A model generated the notes under the pieces. The model was given only the letters and a program-made list of their open reading frames with translations. It ran no database searches and had not been told where the DNA came from. The translations under genes and the position numbers were made by a program. From NCBI GenBank assembly GCA_947179485.1, contig OX359245.1:75007067-75071066 (forward strand): a stretch of DNA of 64,000 nt. The letters are read 5' to 3'. The DNA comes from Allacma fusca (Eukaryota; Arthropoda; Collembola; Symphypleona; Sminthuridae). Below are positions 34,290 through 45,005 of the stretch, one piece after another; within the stretch, counting starts at the first letter, position 1; every line of letters starts with the position of its first letter.

Positions 34290-36944
34290 GGGTAATTGTC
34301 GACCTCGACAATGTCATCTATCGAAGTTCAAGTTCATATTATTTGTAATTATACTAATTCTATTTTTGTTACCATACTTTGTAGCTTAATCTTGGTCGTA
34401 ATAGTAATGGTTGGTCTTTGTAGCATGGTCGTAATGGTATTCATGGGCATTCTTATTGTTAAGGCATTGCATACAATTTTTATACATGTTCATCATCATA
34501 TGTGTATATACTTTTTGTAATGCTGTACAATATTTGGTGTTATTGTTTGTGTATTTTTCATAAAATCTTAGATATTAAAATCGTTGCACAACAAAATAGG
34601 TGTTACCTTTACAATTTGCATATACAATATTTACATGGAATACATTGTTATTTACATCATCATTTAACTTGATTTCTATTGTTATTTATCGTATCTAAGA
34701 TTAGAAACATCGTAGCAGAATTGAAAATTTTGTACACATGTTTTGAAAAGAATTTGTTTGTAAAACTGTCTTGACTGCTCTCCAAGATCAGCAAAGATTA
34801 CTTGAAGGCAGATATGAAACTATTGACTCTTGTTTCTATTCTCATTTGATTTCTAATTTTCTCTGATATTGAATACTAGTTGTTGAAACACTGTGACTAC
34901 TGTCAATTTCTGTTATTACTAGGGTAGTGGCCTAATGTATTGTTAAAGGTGTATTTAATTATTAAGCTTGTAAAATCCCGTGAGTTTCCTTGTAAAACAA
35001 TTTAACATGTCACAGACAAATCGTTGTGGGGAAATGTGTGATTATCCAATATCACTATCAACGGTTTGAAGTGACGGTCTTGAGCGCAGTAGTGTCGCTC
35101 TTAAACACAATTATTTGAAAAACCGACTCGGAAACCTCCTGAGGTCTCTACAGAAAGTTTGAAGAATCTTTTTATTTTCGCCTGTGAAATTTTTGAGTTG
35201 TTTTTCGGTGGCTAAATTAGGAATTATGTCCTTCTCATGCACAACTGTTGGCAATTTCACCAAATGTGAAAACATCGTGCTCCATGAAGTTCTGTAAGTG
35301 GTTCTTACTACTCCATAAGACATAAAATCATATTGTACCGTGAACTATTTCCTCAATTGAGATAGAAATGTATTTTGGCGATAATCATAAATATATATAT
35401 ATATACCTTGATCTGTAAAAAAATCTTATTTGATGAAATGTGTCAAATTTGTAAGTTAAATTTTCTGTTTAAAATTCCCTTCAGAATTTTGTTTTCTTAA
35501 TATAATTTTTGTCTTGGGAAACTATGGAATTTATCAGAGCTAATAAGACATTTGATCTTTTAAGATTTAAAACTGATCCTTTGTACTGGATAAACGAAGT
35601 GAATTTAATGATTCCGTAAACCTTTATTTTGTCATCTACGATGTGTGTTCACACAGATAGCATCCGTCTTAGACTTTCAACTCAAAATTGTAAAAAGATG
35701 TCAACACTGTTTGCAATGTGATTCTCGTTGCCTCTTGCACCTCTCGATTCACATTGGACTAGTTTACAACTAACAATCAAATATATCCATTACTGTAATT
35801 TTCTTACTTTTTATATTTTTTATTTAAAGTTCCTCCTACCTATTCGTGGTATATTTTTGTTTATTCTTCTGGTCCCTAGATCATTCATGTAGGCCCTTGG
35901 AATAGGTGAAGGTCCTTGTTCTCAAACGACATTAGGATCCTTCTGATCTGGGCACATTCATGTCAATAATTTTGACAAAATTTATTTTCTAACTATCATT
36001 TGAAATGCGATACAATTTGCAAGTAAATAATAAAAGAATTACACACAGAAATTCTTTTGGAAGAATCTATCCTTTGGACTTTTGTTTTACTTAATCTGTC
36101 TTTCTAGGTACCTAAGATATTAGCACGTCTAGCTAAATAGATTTTGTTAAACTGAAGCTAAGAGATAAACTGATCCTGATCGTAGAGAACTTGCTTATAC
36201 AGGGGTCTGATTTTTGCTGGAAATTTGGTATCCCGCTCATCCCAAGCGATGAGTAGGTTAGAAATTTAATTTTATCCTTCTCATATGGAGTTAAATGACC
36301 TAATAAGTCACAAGGCATCACAATCATCACTCATTGGCTGTTGAGTAAACAAGCCTCAAGAAATTATGATATTGCCTAAAATTTTTGTTAGAACTGAACC
36401 TTATCTTGAAACAATTTCATCTTGTTAACAAATAAATCTTTGTTTTCAAAACATAACCTGACTTGATAATGTTGATGTCTAATAAAAACCTAATCACTGG
36501 AATCAATGGGGTGAAAAGGAAATTGGAAAGAAAATGGATAATGAATCCATTGATTGGGTTAATGACTGTGGCGCTGATGCCATTGGGCCATGAAAGATAT
36601 ATTGATTTGAATCACATAATCTTTAGACTGTTTTTCCTTTTACTCCTATTGGAGATCTGCCTCTTTAACTAAGTGGAACTTTTCGTTCGTTATTTGAACT
36701 TTTATTATTTTCATTTCAGTTTTATATTTTTGTTGTATATGAACTTGATTTTCTGTGTTTTCTCTACCTAACCTTATTCTGCTTACAACTACTTATTCTA
36801 CTTATTACTTATCCTATTATTTTGCTAATACTATCTTACAATTAATAAATATTTTTAAATATTTTTCCATACAATTTTTATGGTTTTGCGTATTTTTCTT
36901 CGTTGTTTTCTTTCTTGCGTTGGTCCTTCCCGGTTGGGTCGGTG
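34290..36944 (-). other. 3' non-coding region of the giant element
   Basis: About 2.65 kb without a supportable frame on the element's sense strand. It is AT-rich, with an (AT)n tract near 35390. It lies between the membrane-protein frame and the polypurine tract. Opposite-strand frames such as 34296-34520 have AT-driven composition and are not credible genes. Confidence 0.6.
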
Positions 36945-37676
36945 TTATAGTTGTACGGTTGCTCTGGTTGTGTGTCGGCTGGCTTGTTGTTGTGTATTGG
37001 GCCTCACAATTCTGCATCCGACTAGCTGCTCTATAGAATTTTGGACTAATGCCTGCGTGTCTGCAACATTGTCTAATTCTCTCTCATTCGGTTTTTGTTG
37101 ATCTGATTTCTTTTTCTGCATTCGAATTCGGTACAGTATTACTGTGAATATAAATATCACTACTGTGGTAATACAACCGAATGAACTAATAATGACTACG
37201 GTATAATCCGTGTCTGAAGTTGGAACCTCATTGGATTTCCAATCAATTTCGTTGAATTGCTCCATCCATGGTGGTCTGCTATCCCTCAGCATCGTGGGCT
37301 GTTGGTTTTGTATGAATTGTTGTTGAGGTTGTAGTAAAGCCATTTGTTGGTTCCTTTCCATGATTCTCTGGGCTTCTACGTTCGGGTCGTTCGGGTCATA
37401 CTGCACTATGGCTAGTTTCCCGTCATCCTTGTGGTGTAGTATGTGTACTGTTGGGTCCTTTTGTGATAGCACTGATGCTGTGATAGCTCCGCTTCCGACG
37501 GTTATGGCTGGTACCATGTAATTTGCGAACCATTTTCCAACTTGAGTTCCTAGGGTTGCCATCAGTGGTCCTCCCCATGGTTCTGGACTTGGTTGTGCTA
37601 TCGGCCTGGTTTCGGAAACGTCCATTGCAATTAGAGTTATTGCAAGGCTCAAAAGAATATACCACTTGTATTCCAT
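36945..37676 (-). CDS. Small type I membrane protein of the giant element
   Basis: 243 codons from an ATG. The N-terminus, WYILLSLAITLIAMDV, is a good signal peptide. A short Q-rich outer part follows, then one membrane span (VVIISSFGCITTVVIFIFTV, near residue 165-185) and a basic cytoplasmic tail starting YRIRMQKKK. It is the last frame of the element, the position of env in retroviruses, but the outer part is only about 140 residues, too short for a typical fusion protein. I do not recognise a family. It is probably expressed from a spliced RNA, as env-position frames usually are. Confidence 0.65.
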   Translation of the reverse strand: MEYKWYILLSLAITLIAMDVSETRPIAQPSPEPWGGPLMATLGTQVGKWFANYMVPAITVGSGAITASVLSQKDPTVHILHHKDDGKLAIVQYDPNDPNVEAQRIMERNQQMALLQPQQQFIQNQQPTMLRDSRPPWMEQFNEIDWKSNEVPTSDTDYTVVIISSFGCITTVVIFIFTVILYRIRMQKKKSDQQKPNERELDNVADTQALVQNSIEQLVGCRIVRPNTQQQASRHTTRATVQL

Positions 37677-38242
37677 CCTTGGAAAATTTTGTATCTGTTT
37701 TTGGTTTCGTATTTCTGAGTGGTCTCAAGTGTTTGAGCTCTCTGTGGGTGTTGAGATTATAATGAGTACTCTGGTTTAAGAGTCTCTTATTTATATCAGT
37801 ATATTGTTTGTGTTTTCATCCTCCGGTTGCGAAAGAGAATTCTTTTCCTACTTCCAATGTTGTAATCCGTATGTCCCACTTCCGGTGACATAATCTTTTG
37901 TTAGTATTTCTGTCTTATGAACTCTATGAAATGTGTTAGTAAGTAAAATATTTTTGTTTTGTTTTCTATTTTGTATTTTATTTTTATTTGTTTTTCATTT
38001 CTAACTACTCTGTTATGGTGACCATTATGTAACATCCGCCGTAATCCCAATGGTTGATGCTACATAAGATCTTAAAAATGTTTTATCGTAGATCATCTCT
38101 TGCGAAATAATCTACACTTTACATTCCCTTCGGGAATTTCTTCCGTCATCAGGTAATTTGGCTTCTGCTTTCCCCGCTAGTTCTCCTTCTCTTCCTACCA
38201 TGACCTGGATGGAATGGTCAGGTTATTATCCTCTGTGACGTT

Positions 38243-41200
38243 TTAATCATCTTCCTCGGACGGCCCTCTGAGGGTGCCTGTCTCCTCCTCTCCTTCCGCT
38301 AGTGTTCGGAATGATATGACTGCGAATCTATTCTCGGATAAAATCTCCGGGTCCCATCTTGCCCGTTCCGATCTTTCCCATAATTGATCCATTAACCTTC
38401 TGTGCTCCACAGGGTTTGTTATGGAAAGATAGCTGGTTCTTTGTTGTGTTACTGGATCTCTCCTGAGTTCTTCCTGAATAAAATCATGTCCAAGGTCTCG
38501 AAAAATTATTTCAATTCCTGTCCGACCTCTGAGGGTTCGTATGAGATTTATTATGTCGGGTTCATCTGGTCTTCCATCAATGACAACTGATCGCCATTGG
38601 GGTGTTTGGAATCGATCTATAGCGCTTGGTACCATATGTATTGGTGTTATTCCTGGTCGTCTCTCGTTTCTTGGCGATAATTGATATGGTTTGTAACTTG
38701 GTCCATCTCCACGGTTGCTGATTTGCTCCCGAATCCTGTGAAAGTGTTCTCTTTGCCAGATTCGTATCGTGACAAGTTCGTTTAGGTCTCTGAAAGAACC
38801 TGTTTTCCGGGGTTGTCTTAGGGTGGCTACTCCTCCTTTTAGTTTTCTAGCGTATAGGGTAGTTGGCTTTTGGCCTTCCCCTGCTAGTTTCATTGCGAAT
38901 ATCCAGTCTTCCCATTGTCCTAGTTCTTCTTCTATGTCGTCTATTGGATTGGGTTGACTTCTGCCGCTCTGGTTCATCGCTCCAAATTGTCGCCACTCCT
39001 GAATTGCCTCGTCCTGATGATAAAGAGTTATGAGCCTTTCGGTCATACTCGCAAATTCTTGAAAACTTAGCATGTGTATTGGTATACTTGCTAGTTGTTG
39101 TAAAGCTTTCTCTCCACGTCCGGTGATGGCATCTCCTCTCAGTAGGAAACTATTTATCCACATTTCTTGCTCTCGCCAGGTTGGCTGAGTTCCTATGTCA
39201 AACCACATCTGAGTAATCAATCTGCGTAGCTCGGTTCCTGTTAGCCCTTGCATTACTCCTTGATGTTCCCGACATGTTAGGTATGTTGGTACTTGGTGAT
39301 TGTCAATACCTCTTTGACCATTGAACAGTGTTGTCCAAAGTCTCGGTATCATTTCCCCTGGTGAGATGTTCATGTCTCCTGCCATCGTTTCCAGACGGGT
39401 GTTTTCCATTGGTACGTTTCTTCGACTTTGCCCGTATAGGATGAGCAGGTCTCGCTCCCTTGGGTCTAGTCTGCGATAATCTGTGGGATGGTCCATTGCA
39501 TCATACAGCAATGCCCTTCTTTCCCGGATTAATTCTCCGTGATTGTTGTAGTCTATTCCTGCCTGGTGTTCGGCGTATTCTATGTTTGATTCATGAGCAT
39601 CTGTTCTGGGTTCGCTTAAGGTGCTAAGCGCCCTTCGTAACTGCTCGAGTCGTAGTTGAGGTGGTTGGGTAGGTTGTTGGTGGATGTCAAGTCTCTCGAT
39701 AAATGTCTCCCTGTACATTCTGTTGAGCCATCTCACTAGATTTTGCTCTGGACTGTTGGTTGACCGGTGTGAAATATTATATGTTGGAAATCTCTCTGGG
39801 TCGATGGTAGATTTCTGGTAACAATGAGGACACATGGTGGATCTTTCCCTGGTGTCCATGTTGTTGCTGAAGTAGTTCGTTCTCCTGGAGTAGTGCACTT
39901 CTGTCTGGCTGTGGCGTTCATCTCCGGATATATCTTCCATCACTTGGTCCGGAAATCTTGGCGGTGGTGAGTGGTCCAATGGGTCATTGGCCCTTTCCAC
40001 CATCTTTTTCACTTGAAGTCGTACCGGATCCAGTTGGCTGTATAACTGTGTCTTGTTTGGGTTGGTAAAGATGACTATTTCCGCATCCTCATCTTCCCAA
40101 CTTGGTGCTACCATCCATCCACGGACTCCTATGTAAAATGATACGTGAGCTAAATCAACGAATCTTACATCAGGTGAGTCGGGTTGTGCTAGTGGGTCTT
40201 CCAGTGCTGGAGCTGGTGTGTTTTCCTGGCGTTCTTCCTTGAACTCCACCTTTCGTTGACGTTGTCTAGCTCGTCTGGACTTCAGTTTGTCTTCAATGGG
40301 TGGTATAGGTTGTCCCGTTATCGTGGATGGTCCGGGTGACGGTGACCTTGATCCTCGTCTGTCCCTTGTATCGTTAAATATTACAGTCCTAATGGGTGAG
40401 TATACTCTAACCCTGGGTCGCTCAATTTCTGGCTCTGGACCTCGTCGTCGTCCTCTATACTGGAATGTACAGTTTGGAGCGTTGTCTCTTCCATACAACC
40501 TGTCCAACTCGGGTCTACTCCTTCGGATGTATTGTACCGGAATATCCTTTTGTCTTTGCCAAGCTTCATGTGCTGCTAACTTGGTCTTTGGTCGTATGGG
40601 TGGCTTATGGCCATGTTTGAGTGGGCAGTATTCGCATCTGGTCTGCACCCACTTACTGTCTGTCTCATTGTCTGACGAACTATCTACCTGATGTTCCAAT
40701 GGTGGCTTTTCTTCGTCGTCTAAGACTTCTTCCTTGATTACGTTCAATGATGTTCCCGCTCCTTCTTCTTGAGCTTCCATAGCTTGTTCCGTTGGCACAG
40801 CCGGTTCCTCTTCTGAGGCCAAAACCGGTCCTTCTGCTCCCTCTGTCCTTCGTGGGTGGCTTCTTCCGGGGTCACTTTTCCGTATTGGATCCTGGTTCCC
40901 TCCGAAGTCCATTCCGACGGACGTGCCAATATAGATTACCATTCTGAGGGTAAATCGTACAAGCTGTTGAATAATCCCTGTAGGTCTTCCTGACGATGAG
41001 TGAGCCTCCTCTTCCTCGATTCGTGCCAGCATAAGCTGTAGCTGTTGTTTTAAGAATTGTTTACTATAACTGACGGGTGACCATGCGTTGGTCGGTCCTA
41101 CGAATGCATCTCGCCTCTGCCGTTCTCTGGCTGTTCGTTCCGACGTTCGCTGGAAGAGTGGGTGGGTTTGTGAGACGTTGGCGTGTGCCTTTGTCTCCCA

Positions 41201-44200
41201 TCCCTTGAGTTCTTCTTCTTCGAGATGGTCAACTCCATTGTATACGTGTGGTATGAGCAAAACTATCGTCCAGTTTGCTTCTGTGATTGTCGTTGCTAGT
41301 GCGAAGTGTACAACTTCACCTATTGCAATTTCCTCGGTGGGGTGAACATAGTCTTCCCCTTTTGTGATACTGTGAGGGTTGTTTTGCATCTGGCGTTGTA
41401 GGTTATTTATCTGGTCTTTTGCCAAGATACTTCGCCTGGTGCGTTTATGTATGGTTTTGAGTCCCAAAATTTGGATGACTTTGTCAATGAATTTCCCGTA
41501 TTGTATTTCATATTCCTTCCAAATTTCGTATTTGGTTTGTAATGGTAACTGGATTGGTTTTGTTATTAAGTCCATTGCGACTGATTGTAAAGTTCTGGTC
41601 GTTAGATGGTAACCGTCACGTATTGCTTGTGACATTAACCAAATAGCTTGCGGTAATTTCCGTTGGTCTCGAATCTTTTGTCGTCGTTCCTCTTCCTCCG
41701 AAGTGGGTTCAGGAGCATGTCGTCGCACTCTCCCGTTTTCGGATTCTTCCTCTTCCACTTCCTTGCCTAAAGCTTGATTCCATACTTTGGCTACAGAAGT
41801 TTCGTTGAGGTAATGAGCATTCCTTTGGATATCATCTGGTAATGCTATTAAATTCGGAGATATTTCTGTTGCTGTTGGATCTTTCTTAAGAAAATCTTCT
41901 AGTTCTTTTTCCTCACTGGCGTTGACGGGCATTATCATCCAGATGGGTCGTTGGTCTGGTAGTTGGGACTCAATGAGTACCCAGTCCTGTGGTATTTTGA
42001 CTGTCTTGAGTGGTTTATTCCATCTCCTGACTGCGTCTAGGATTGAGCTGGTATAGACTCCTACTATGACCATTCCCGTGGTACACATGCCTACGGCTCC
42101 TGCTACTCCTCGTACTACTCCATTCTGCCAGAGTCGGTGCGCTGTAGCTGAACCGAAACTTTGGTATCGTACGGCTGAATTTCCGACCGGTGGGCATTCC
42201 CGTTGGCCGTAAGGGTCATAGTGTCCGATTTCCTCTGAGTCTTCCTTATTTTCAAAGTCTAGGCTGACATGGTCAAAGCCTCTTGGACTGGTTAGATTCT
42301 CGGTTTCCAATCGGGTCCACCACTGGTAGTGTGATGCCCGGGTTGTTGGATATGGTCCGTAGTGTCCCGTCAATTCCTTTCTCAAGGTTGATTGTCCTAC
42401 AGCAGATGTAATTAAACCGAACATTAATAAGAATGATAGCCAACTGTTACCGAGGTAAGGTATGGGTCCTCCTCGTCTTCCTCCTCCTCCACGTCCCATC
42501 TCCGGCGTGTGAGGTGGCGTTTGAATTGATGAGGTTGACTGTCTTGGTTCCTCGTCGTCACTGAGGATGACGGTTCCGTCCTGGGGTGAGTTGGCAAAAT
42601 CAGCCAATGAAAGCTGGTGGTGATTAACAATTTCCGTTGTATCTGAAGTTATTGATGATTCTCGATCTTTGGGTCTTCTCTTTGATCTGATCACCTCAAA
42701 ATCCTCTGAACTACTGCTCTGGTCGTTGTGTTGTTCGGCTATAGATAGCTCAGATGTTGCAACTTCGACGTTTTGTGCTGGTGAGGGTGGCATTTCCGTT
42801 GCCATTCCTGTTGAGCTTGCTGTTTCTGGACCATTTCGTTTTTCTTGAGCGAGCAAACGCTCTAGCTCTCCGGATGTGGCTGTTGACGTTGGAATGTTCG
42901 TTGGTTCAAAGTGTGCTGGAGGTAATTCTCTGGTTTGAAGGTCTATTTTTGACTCAGCGCATACCAAGTGAAAGTCGTTATCATTTCTCCACTTTATCCA
43001 TTCCTGGCGGTGGCGTGCTAATTCTTTCATTAATTCTTCCTTTTGCTTTTTCGCACTGTCTGCGTTGACATTTTGTCTGGCAAGGTTGCGGATGATTTCC
43101 CCGAGATCTTTTATTCGGTTTACCATCTCCTCGTGCTTCCCTGCTTTCCTGGAGTCTTCTCCGATTTTTATGGTGTTCGACTGCCATTTCGCCGGTGGTT
43201 GGGTTGGTGCTGTGCTCTGTCCGAATAGCTCTAAGATAGTCATCTGAGCCTCCTTCTTGACCTTCTTCTCCTTCTTTGCACGTTTCTTTGCATGATGTTC
43301 ACATTCCTGTTGTACCACTGGTCCACTATCGGTTGCAATTACTTGTCGTACCCTTTTACATCCTTTCCTACTACAGGTTTGGATGGGTACTGTCTCTTCC
43401 TCTTCTGAGTCTGAAGAAGATTCATTGGCGGTATCTCTGTCCGCTGTTGTAGCTGTGTCCGTGGCAGTTTCCTCGCTCCATAATGTCACAGCTACTGATG
43501 GTGGAGTCACTACAGGTACTTCCACTGGTCTCTCTCTTTGAGCGATGCAAACTGCACGCTGTGGCTTAGGTGGTTCACTATTGACCGGTATTGTTGGCGG
43601 TGGCATCTTTGTGACCGCTGTGTAGCTTAAAGCTGGAGCTGCTATGGGTGCTGTTAGTATTGACTCCCTCTCCATTCGGTCCTTATACTCTCTCGCTGAT
43701 GGCGATAGAAATGGCGAAGGTGGTGGGGTTGACTCTCTCCTGCTCCTTGACCGCGCTGGACTATCATAGCGGCTCCTTGACCTGTCGTCCTCCCGTCGCT
43801 TCTTCCTTTCCGATGACGACTCCGTCTCCCGCTTCCTGGTCCTGCTGTCCTTGGAGCTGTGTCTTTCCCTTGAACTTTCTCTTGAGCTTCTGTGGTGTCT
43901 GCTCGAACTTTCTCCAGTAGTGATGGCCCGCCCGCGGCCTCTCCCGGCTGGTACCATATGTGCCGAGTAGGCTGCGAATCTCGGAGGCTCCCTTCGTCGG
44001 TCCTCCAAGTTTCCTCGTCTCAGATCGGGTCCATAGTTGTCATCAATACGTCTGTTGATTCTATGGGTTACGTCCTCGACCTGTTCTTCATGTTGCGGTA
44101 ACCATTCACTGATGTCGGGGATGTTGACTCGGGTCACTCCACAAATAGGGTCGGCTCCCATCACTTTCCGAGATGAGCTTCGACTGGTCTTGCCTCGTTC

Positions 44201-44437
44201 ATATTGAAGGCTTGGCGTAAATGCCCAAGGATCGTGTTCATAATCTCCCCTTGGATTTCTTTGTCCGGGTACATCCTTCTCCTGTCTGTAGTTCTGAACT
44301 AGCCATGGATCATCTGGCTGTCTATTGCGTGTTCTACAGATAGGGATCTGTCGGCGTATGGGAGTGGGATTAAACTCTTGTCCTTTGAAAAGGTAAACAA
44401 GATCATCTGGCGCTCGTTCGCCTTTGTCTACTTCCAC
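38243..44437 (-). CDS. 2064-codon frame of the giant element, function unknown
   Basis: A very long open frame after integrase. The first residue given is not an ATG, so the true start or splice entry is unresolved. Residues about 170-260 are an Arg/Ser-rich tract (SRSRYDSPARSRSRRES). A zinc-ribbon-like cluster, CSRKGCKR and later CEHHAKK, follows. The middle looks like a secreted or membrane part: a signal-like WLSFLLMFGLITSAVGQ near 665, several N-x-S/T sites, a hydrophobic stretch VVRGVAGAVGMCTTGMVIVG near 780, basic cleavage-like sites GRVRRHAP (near 905) and KRTRRSI (near 1000), and a hydrophobic LRMVIYIGTSVG near 1165. Later there are CEYC and CPHC pairs. The rest is acidic and hydrophilic. 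I do not recognise a whole-length relative. Confidence 0.7.
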   Translation of the reverse strand: MEVDKGERAPDDLVYLFKGQEFNPTPIRRQIPICRTRNRQPDDPWLVQNYRQEKDVPGQRNPRGDYEHDPWAFTPSLQYERGKTSRSSSRKVMGADPICGVTRVNIPDISEWLPQHEEQVEDVTHRINRRIDDNYGPDLRRGNLEDRRREPPRFAAYSAHMVPAGRGRGRAITTGESSSRHHRSSRESSRERHSSKDSRTRKRETESSSERKKRREDDRSRSRYDSPARSRSRRESTPPPSPFLSPSAREYKDRMERESILTAPIAAPALSYTAVTKMPPPTIPVNSEPPKPQRAVCIAQRERPVEVPVVTPPSVAVTLWSEETATDTATTADRDTANESSSDSEEEETVPIQTCSRKGCKRVRQVIATDSGPVVQQECEHHAKKRAKKEKKVKKEAQMTILELFGQSTAPTQPPAKWQSNTIKIGEDSRKAGKHEEMVNRIKDLGEIIRNLARQNVNADSAKKQKEELMKELARHRQEWIKWRNDNDFHLVCAESKIDLQTRELPPAHFEPTNIPTSTATSGELERLLAQEKRNGPETASSTGMATEMPPSPAQNVEVATSELSIAEQHNDQSSSSEDFEVIRSKRRPKDRESSITSDTTEIVNHHQLSLADFANSPQDGTVILSDDEEPRQSTSSIQTPPHTPEMGRGGGGRRGGPIPYLGNSWLSFLLMFGLITSAVGQSTLRKELTGHYGPYPTTRASHYQWWTRLETENLTSPRGFDHVSLDFENKEDSEEIGHYDPYGQRECPPVGNSAVRYQSFGSATAHRLWQNGVVRGVAGAVGMCTTGMVIVGVYTSSILDAVRRWNKPLKTVKIPQDWVLIESQLPDQRPIWMIMPVNASEEKELEDFLKKDPTATEISPNLIALPDDIQRNAHYLNETSVAKVWNQALGKEVEEEESENGRVRRHAPEPTSEEEERRQKIRDQRKLPQAIWLMSQAIRDGYHLTTRTLQSVAMDLITKPIQLPLQTKYEIWKEYEIQYGKFIDKVIQILGLKTIHKRTRRSILAKDQINNLQRQMQNNPHSITKGEDYVHPTEEIAIGEVVHFALATTITEANWTIVLLIPHVYNGVDHLEEEELKGWETKAHANVSQTHPLFQRTSERTARERQRRDAFVGPTNAWSPVSYSKQFLKQQLQLMLARIEEEEAHSSSGRPTGIIQQLVRFTLRMVIYIGTSVGMDFGGNQDPIRKSDPGRSHPRRTEGAEGPVLASEEEPAVPTEQAMEAQEEGAGTSLNVIKEEVLDDEEKPPLEHQVDSSSDNETDSKWVQTRCEYCPLKHGHKPPIRPKTKLAAHEAWQRQKDIPVQYIRRSRPELDRLYGRDNAPNCTFQYRGRRRGPEPEIERPRVRVYSPIRTVIFNDTRDRRGSRSPSPGPSTITGQPIPPIEDKLKSRRARQRQRKVEFKEERQENTPAPALEDPLAQPDSPDVRFVDLAHVSFYIGVRGWMVAPSWEDEDAEIVIFTNPNKTQLYSQLDPVRLQVKKMVERANDPLDHSPPPRFPDQVMEDISGDERHSQTEVHYSRRTNYFSNNMDTRERSTMCPHCYQKSTIDPERFPTYNISHRSTNSPEQNLVRWLNRMYRETFIERLDIHQQPTQPPQLRLEQLRRALSTLSEPRTDAHESNIEYAEHQAGIDYNNHGELIRERRALLYDAMDHPTDYRRLDPRERDLLILYGQSRRNVPMENTRLETMAGDMNISPGEMIPRLWTTLFNGQRGIDNHQVPTYLTCREHQGVMQGLTGTELRRLITQMWFDIGTQPTWREQEMWINSFLLRGDAITGRGEKALQQLASIPIHMLSFQEFASMTERLITLYHQDEAIQEWRQFGAMNQSGRSQPNPIDDIEEELGQWEDWIFAMKLAGEGQKPTTLYARKLKGGVATLRQPRKTGSFRDLNELVTIRIWQREHFHRIREQISNRGDGPSYKPYQLSPRNERRPGITPIHMVPSAIDRFQTPQWRSVVIDGRPDEPDIINLIRTLRGRTGIEIIFRDLGHDFIQEELRRDPVTQQRTSYLSITNPVEHRRLMDQLWERSERARWDPEILSENRFAVISFRTLAEGEEETGTLRGPSEEDD

Positions 44438-44560
44438 CTGCTGCTCCGGAAAATTTATCGACCCGCAAAAGTGCGGTTCTCGTCGTAATATGCGGTAATC
44501 TAATGTTAACTCTCTAGGTTTCCTGAGAGCTCCAATTAGTACTGAATGGGTTACGATTTC

Positions 44561-45005
44561 TCATCCATCTCGTCCTTGGATGATAATCCTGTGGGGTAAC
44601 TTCCCGTCTACTCTGAGAACAACTTCCAGTCGTCCCGTATCTGAGTTTGGTAAAATTTTTGCTTGTGGTATTTCCACTTCAGTTTGACTCACGTATTGGG
44701 TCCAATAACGTGGTCGATCGTCGTCGTCCCTGTCGACGGCGGGTAGGGCGTCTTGGCGTGGAGTCTCGTTGGTTCGAGACCCGGATGCACGTGACCCTCT
44801 GTTCTCTGACATCTGGTTGAAGATAAAATACTTTGCAGTAATCTGATTTAATGATTGTGTACGTACCTACGTATCGGATTCTCCTTCGACCTTGTCGTAT
44901 GAGGTAACTAATGAGATTTATACGGTCTCCAATCCTGAGGTCAATCTCGCTTTGACCAAAACTAACACAGTTTGGTATTGTTGTTAGGTATCTGGTGGTA
45001 CTCAT
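44561..45005 (-). CDS. Two small overlapping frames between integrase and the 2064-codon frame
   Basis: Two ATG-started frames in different phases: 45005-44679 (108 codons, MSTTRYLTTIPNCVSF, ending in an Arg-rich tract) and 44812-44561 (83 codons, MSENRGSRASG, with VEIPQAKILPN). Both are short and unrecognised. They could be exons of a spliced accessory RNA or leader frames. I list them because they fill the gap between two long frames and start close to the end of the integrase frame. Confidence 0.4.

Noticed and set aside
35385-35405. (AT)n tract as a regulatory feature
   Set aside because: A plain microsatellite in AT-rich DNA without supporting context.
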